Below, piece after piece: positions 59,051 through 64,000 of a stretch of 64,000 nucleotides of DNA. Both the position numbers and the translations under genes were made by a program. The DNA comes from Datnioides undecimradiatus (taxonomy: Eukaryota > Chordata > Actinopteri > Lobotiformes > Datnioididae). The stretch lies in the NCBI GenBank assembly GCA_008933995.1, contig WARS01000011.1, forward strand, positions 14,103,516 through 14,167,515. Direction: 5' to 3'. The number at the start of each line of letters is the position of its first letter. The stretch's first letter is position 1. The notes beneath the pieces are model-generated. The model did no database searches, was not told where the DNA came from, and worked only from the letters and a program-made list of their open reading frames with translations.

Positions 59051-61634
59051 GGGGAGGTAAAGTATGTGAAGGTGGAGGGAAGGAGGGAGGGAAGGGAGTG
59101 TGCGGGGATCTAACAAGAAAGCTTGAATGGGACCAGGACTGTGAAGTGCCTTCTGCACTTCTTCTGTTTCTTACTTAGCGAAGGAATAGATGCATGGGTG
59201 TCAGGGTTGGGGTGGGGAGTTGAGCTGAGCAGCAGAAAGGGCTGCAGTCGGTGGATCTCTTTGATGAGGAGCAGGGATGGATGGATGTGGCATTTGACTA
59301 CAGCGATACCCTGAGTGGGATTAGACCCCATCATGTGAGGGTATTTGTCTTTGTTTGCTATGATCCTTTGTGCTGCGTGCACGCAAGTCCCCCCCGTCTG
59401 TCTGTTTGCTTGTCTGGCACTAAGCTGGGGTAATACCATGGACAAGTGGATTTAAAAGGCGGAATAAATAGCATGTTGTGGTATGTAGATGCCTCCTGTT
59501 GCATGCAGCCACACATGGGACTGGCTGCTGCCAACACGCAGCATCACATTTCGCACAATGGGTCCTGAAATGGTTTGTTGAAATTCAGAACTAACGTTTT
59601 TGTTTTTTTTTGTCTCACATACGCACCGCCATCAAAAACTTGGGGATCGTGGAATTTGGAATTTATGTTTCATGATAACAACAGTCTAATTCAGACGCCA
59701 AATATAATATTTACATTTAAAATTGTTTGGATCCCTAAAGAGGAAGAATTAAACGACGCTTCCATTTTGTTGGCCACAGCGTTGCATGATGGGAGAAAAC
59801 AGCTGTAACCATTTGTCCCCTGAATACCCCTCAATTTTGAATTTGCTTTCCGAGCCAGACAATTGCAAGGGACCCTTTTATTATTATTCAAGAGTGACAA
59901 AGGAAATTAACAGCGAATATTCGGAGAATCTGTTTTTTTCCGTCCCCTCAGTGGTTACGTTCAATCGGCGTGTGTCCGATATTCTGTGACAGTTGTCACT
60001 CAAACAGAAACTTATTTGAACCCGCACTGATTTTAATGCTCAGCTCCCAGTTCCTTTTACCAGTGACCGGTCATCTCTTATATTTTTATCTAACTGCCGC
60101 TTTGTGGTCCCCTATTCTCTTTGTGCCCCTTTAGTCGTCAGTGTGGTTGAACTGTTTCACAGCCTTTTGTTCTCTTTGTACGAAACATGACTTTTTAGGA
60201 AACCCTTCACACTAACTAACGTTTGAAAAGACAACTTTCTACAACCTTAAAGTATTATAGACCTTTAAAAAATATAATCCTGTTTGCCATTTGACTGTAC
60301 TGAATCAAGCCTTTGCGCCTGACGATCCCAAACTTTAAGTGTAGTGTTGGATACATTATACACAGTACACACAGTAAGAGCGCTGGTTTGTGTTGCATGA
60401 TACTCTGCCACACACCTGGATCGTTGTATTAAACATATAATTTAAAAAAATACAAATACCAAATTTATTCTTACTGATATTGCGATTATTAAACTGAAAG
60501 ACATGGATTATTCAACATATTTAACTTTATGTACTTTTGCATAATCTAAAAAATAACTAAATAATCCAGATAAAATAACAATTACAAGTAATTAATCGAG
60601 AATTTAAACAATGATTTGTTGAAGCTGTCGACGAACATGTTTAAATGACCTCTAAAATTTGTGTGCCGTAATCTTTTACAGCATGATGTTCTGGACAACA
60701 CCAAAACGCCACGCTAGACTCTGTCAGAAACAGTTTGACTATTTAGGCTTGATATAAAAACCTGTTGCTTTATGTGACGTGTAATAAATATCTTGCAGTT
60801 TAGATGAATTGATCTATCTTTACCCTCCTCCCTCTACCTCTCTCGTACTTACAACACCCACACCTACTTTCCAAGCATATCTCCTGCCGTCTTTCACACT
60901 CCTACGCATGGACATTACGTTGGTATCTCAAAAATGACTCAGTATGCGTTTAACGAGTGTATAGTTAGTGTAATGCCTCTCCCTCCGAAGTCATTTTCCT
61001 TTCGCTCAGAATATCTTTGAAACAGACTGTGAGCTATATGAAGTGATGAAGTCATTTCCTGTCTGATTATATTATCCTGCAGTTTTCTGGGACAGAGGGG
61101 AGGAGCGTCAGCAGTTGGCTGCAGTCCTCCGCATACGTCACTGTCACATAAAGAGAAACAGCCACAGTTGTAAATGATAAACATCATAACCTTGACGGCC
61201 GTGTGTGTGTCTCCTGGGAATATATAATACATGTATGTTGTTATAGCTGATTGTAAGGCAGTGTGTGCATGTGAAGATGAAAGGTGGGACGCTGTAGGAC
61301 AGATGGATTGCTCATATATGCGTGCGTGTTTGCGCAACGTAGCCACATTTATACTTCGCTGTGACATTGAATATCTATATAGTATTTATAATCCATTGCT
61401 CCACAGGCCTAACATCTTGCGCGTTGTGTTTCCTCGTTGCATTAACTGATTGCTGCTCTGTGGCCAATTTTTCAATAAGAACTGAATCATGAAGCATGTT
61501 TTGACATTTCTAAATACCACGCGCAGTGCAGAAGTTATTAAAGGCAATCAGCTCCCTAAAAAAAGATCTTTTTCAGACAGGCATTTTTTTTTTGTTTTTA
61601 GAGCAATTCTTACATCATGTCTGTTGTCTTGCTC

Positions 61635-61676
61635 TGTGTGTGTGTGTGTGTGTGGGTGTGTGTGTGTGTGGGTGTG
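61635..61676. repeat. (GT)n microsatellite with GG interruptions
   Basis: GT repeat broken by GGGT steps. Confidence 0.95.
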
Positions 61677-63282
61677 TGCATTGAACATCACGGCTCTCCA
61701 CTGAAAGATCGTATCTCGAAATGGTTTTAACTGTTAGGCAAAAGATAAGAGTTCATTCGTAGGTTAAGAAAATCTCAACACCACCACAAAAGCATTGGGT
61801 TTTTGGAGAATTGACACTCTCACGGGGCTTTTCTTCAAAAAAATGATATTTTAACATTATTTTGTTATCCAGGTTTCTGATCTTGTGCATCAATGGAGGT
61901 TTACCTTTGATTGCTCCACAGCCAGCGAATCTCCTATTTCTCTACTGAATGAGTTAGCTCAACAGACAAATGAACTCAGTTTGGTTTCTCACTGCAGCGG
62001 GTGCTTTGCTGAATTTAGCTTTTCCTGACAGTCTTCGGATCTAATCTTTTATTTCAGCATGCACGACTGTATTTGTAATCATCTGACAAATGGCTGCAGA
62101 CCTTGAATTGAGAAAGTACCTGCAAACATGGCAGACAGCGATCAAAACAGTACTGCATTTGCATGTGCTAAACAACCTGGATACTAAGCCCAAAAATAAA
62201 AGTGATCATGATCAGTCGGTTGCGACGGAGGACTGGGTTCATGTTTTGAGTCAACATTAAGAACTTGTCACTTGTTTCCTAATCTCTATCATCAGTTAGG
62301 TTTTCTTTGAACCACGGTTACCTTTACTGCGGCACTATTATTGTAACCATGACAACGAAGGCCGCCTAATTTTCACTCTGGAGAAATGTTAACTCAAACT
62401 ACGATCTTTCTCTGACTCCAAACAAGTTCTTGTTGTGTTTTAACGTAACCAAACCTCAACCACAGTGTCATAGTGTTGTTTATTACTCAACACTGATTTT
62501 GAGCAGTTCTGAAAGACGCAGACAAATGATGATGATAAAAGTGTCAAATCAGAAAATGCTTTTATGTAATGTTCTAAATTAGTATTAGTATAAAGCATAA
62601 AGTATTTGTTGCTTAAATTTAAGCACTTGTTGGCGCTAGCACAGATGCAAAAGCCTTCAGTGGTACATGAAGATCTGATCCTGGACCTCTCTGTCCTAAT
62701 GGAAAGCTGATAGAGGTATTGGAGGACCTGATACAGTGCTGTCCGGGATATTGCCCGACGGTGTTCACTCTTACTCCTGAGCCAGGGGAATGATAAGGAC
62801 TAAAAGGACTCAATCTCCAGCCAGTTTAATACAATGCGTGGGCCGATTCTGTGCTGAGTGATGAATTGAGATTGAAGTTTTAAGTTGCCTTGGGAGATTG
62901 TATAGTGATAGTGAAGAGAGTGCGTATTGACAGCTTTATGCTCCCTGGTAACTGCTGCTGCTCAGCGTTGTATACTGTAAATACGACGTTAGGCACTGTT
63001 GTGCACAGTGCGCAGACAGGCAATGCATTTCAATGTGGAGGCAGCCAAGGTCGCAATTTAATGTTCTGAATGAGTCCAGCCTTTACAGGGCGGAAGAGGT
63101 CACTCAGTTGCCACGGTCACTAAATCACTGGCAGTCTGACAGAGAAAACAAGTTTATAAAACCCAGCATGAAGGCAAATACGTCCAAGTGGACAGTGGAA
63201 AAAATTAATGGGGATCAGTGTATGTGATGACTCAGAGTAGTGAAAGCTCTCTCAGCATGCTATTTTATAACTGTAATTATCA

Positions 63283-63330
63283 GTGCTTCTGCAGGGCCTT
63301 GAAAATCCTTGAGCTTGGACTTTGATAAAA
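63283..63330 (+). repeat. Dispersed repeat fragment
   Basis: GCAGGGCCTTGAAAATCCTTG begins after position 63290. Its CCTTGAAAA-TCCTTGA phrase is one I associate with a common fish repeat, and it recurs diverged at the end of the window. Confidence 0.35.
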
Positions 63331-63362
63331 ATAAAATTAAACCCTAAACCTTCTTTAAATCG

Positions 63363-63378
63363 ATATATATATATATAT
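63363..63378. repeat. (AT)8 microsatellite
   Basis: Perfect AT run. Confidence 0.9.
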
Positions 63379-63924
63379 GAAGTTGTAGAAGCTGGTTGGC
63401 TAGTTTATAGCAAAGAATGACTCTGCAAAGTGTTGTTGGCACTGTGCTGCAGCATGGATTGGTGATGAAATTGGCTTTTATAAGTTCAGATGCATTTAAA
63501 AGCTTATTTAAGGGGTCCCACTCCACTACTTAGAGTCCTGTTGGCAGAACCAACAGTACACATACCTTTAAGGAACAATCTTGAGTGCACATGCCGAGTG
63601 GTGTGTTTGCCAGGTATTAAACAGTAGTTTTGCACATCTTTGCTTAGCTGAAGTTAGTTCACAGAAGAGCTGTTAAATTGAAATATCAGCCGAGAGAGAG
63701 AAATTACAGTTTCAACTACAACGTTTGACAGAGCAATTACAAAGAACATCACAGTGGCTTCTTCGCACAAAGATGTCACCAAAATAGCAATGATCTCGCT
63801 GCTGACCACTTCAATGCAACAGTGAAAATGGCCTCGTTCACTGGTTAATGTCAAACAGGGGTGACGTCCAAACTCCAAACTGTTGGACTCTCTGCTCTCG
63901 GTCGCGCAAAATTGTAATTTCTTG

Positions 63925-64000
63925 CGTGCGATGGAACAAGACTTTGAAAGGCATTGAAATGTCCTTGAATTTTATGTCTGAACAAGTGTGGGAAACCTGA
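63925..64000 (+). repeat. Dispersed repeat fragment, cut by the window end
   Basis: AAGGCATTGAAATGTCCTTG followed by AATTTTATGTCTGAACAAG resembles the fragment at 63283-63330 in the same orientation. The element may continue past 64000. Confidence 0.4.

Larger units (their letters stand above)
56161..64000 (+). other. Next TMEM117 intron (incomplete)
   Basis: The donor is at 56161. I found no further TMEM117 exon before the window ends. The stretch contains T-runs (about 56503-56537 and 57110-57126), a GT repeat, a TA repeat and a TAATTA-rich segment at 58400-59050. Many overlapping open frames near 56.4-59.4 kb have no recognisable protein content. Confidence 0.55.

Noticed and set aside
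60939-61367. 142-codon minus-strand frame
   Set aside because: No known motif and no splice context; it lies within a TMEM117 intron and is probably chance.
1-64000. tRNA, rRNA or other structured RNA genes
   Set aside because: I saw no convincing cloverleaf, conserved A/B boxes or rRNA/snRNA core; small hairpins could be missed by eye.

Overview
The window is eukaryotic genomic DNA from a ray-finned fish, most likely a percomorph teleost. It has compact split vertebrate genes with GT-AG introns, many CA/GT microsatellites, Tc1-type transposons, and decayed copies of dispersed repeats that I know from percomorph genomes. The gene order IRAK4 (+), TWF1 (-), TMEM117 (+) matches the block I recall on human chromosome 12q12.

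Region by region: 1-10.8 kb has no gene I can support. A short Tc1/mariner-type element with perfect 29-bp ends lies at 10.81-12.02 kb, and a 170-bp MITE with perfect 26-bp ends at 12.41-12.58 kb. From 12.6 to 21.2 kb there is again no supported gene, only microsatellites, one decayed dispersed repeat and a full-match CTCF motif at 20.85 kb. IRAK4 is complete in 11 coding exons (21275-26265, 460 aa). TWF1 is complete in 9 coding exons on the minus strand (27980-35493, 349 aa) and converges on IRAK4. The 35.5-37.4 kb interval separates the divergent TWF1 and TMEM117 starts. TMEM117 begins with a probable non-coding exon near 37.5 kb and has two coding exons in the window (39396-39675 and 56028-56160); the rest lies beyond 64 kb. 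A complete single-exon class A GPCR of P2Y-like type (48861-49937, minus strand, 358 aa) sits inside the 16.35-kb TMEM117 intron on the opposite strand.

Functionally, IRAK4 is the first kinase of the MyD88 (myddosome) branch of TLR/IL-1 signalling. Twinfilin-1 sequesters actin monomers and binds capping protein. TMEM117 is a multipass membrane protein. Their adjacency is ancestral synteny, not an operon-like unit.

The observations most worth follow-up are: the nested P2Y-like receptor, which lacks the basic TM6 and TM7 residues used by nucleotide P2Y receptors; a glutamate in IRAK4 at the position of the human activation-loop phosphosite Ser346, with a one-residue longer loop; the internally deleted Tc1 element beside an unrelated MITE; and cis-element candidates (CTCF, ZNF143/STAF-like and CArG motifs, and CA repeats abutting splice donors). 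I found no clearly new multi-gene system.
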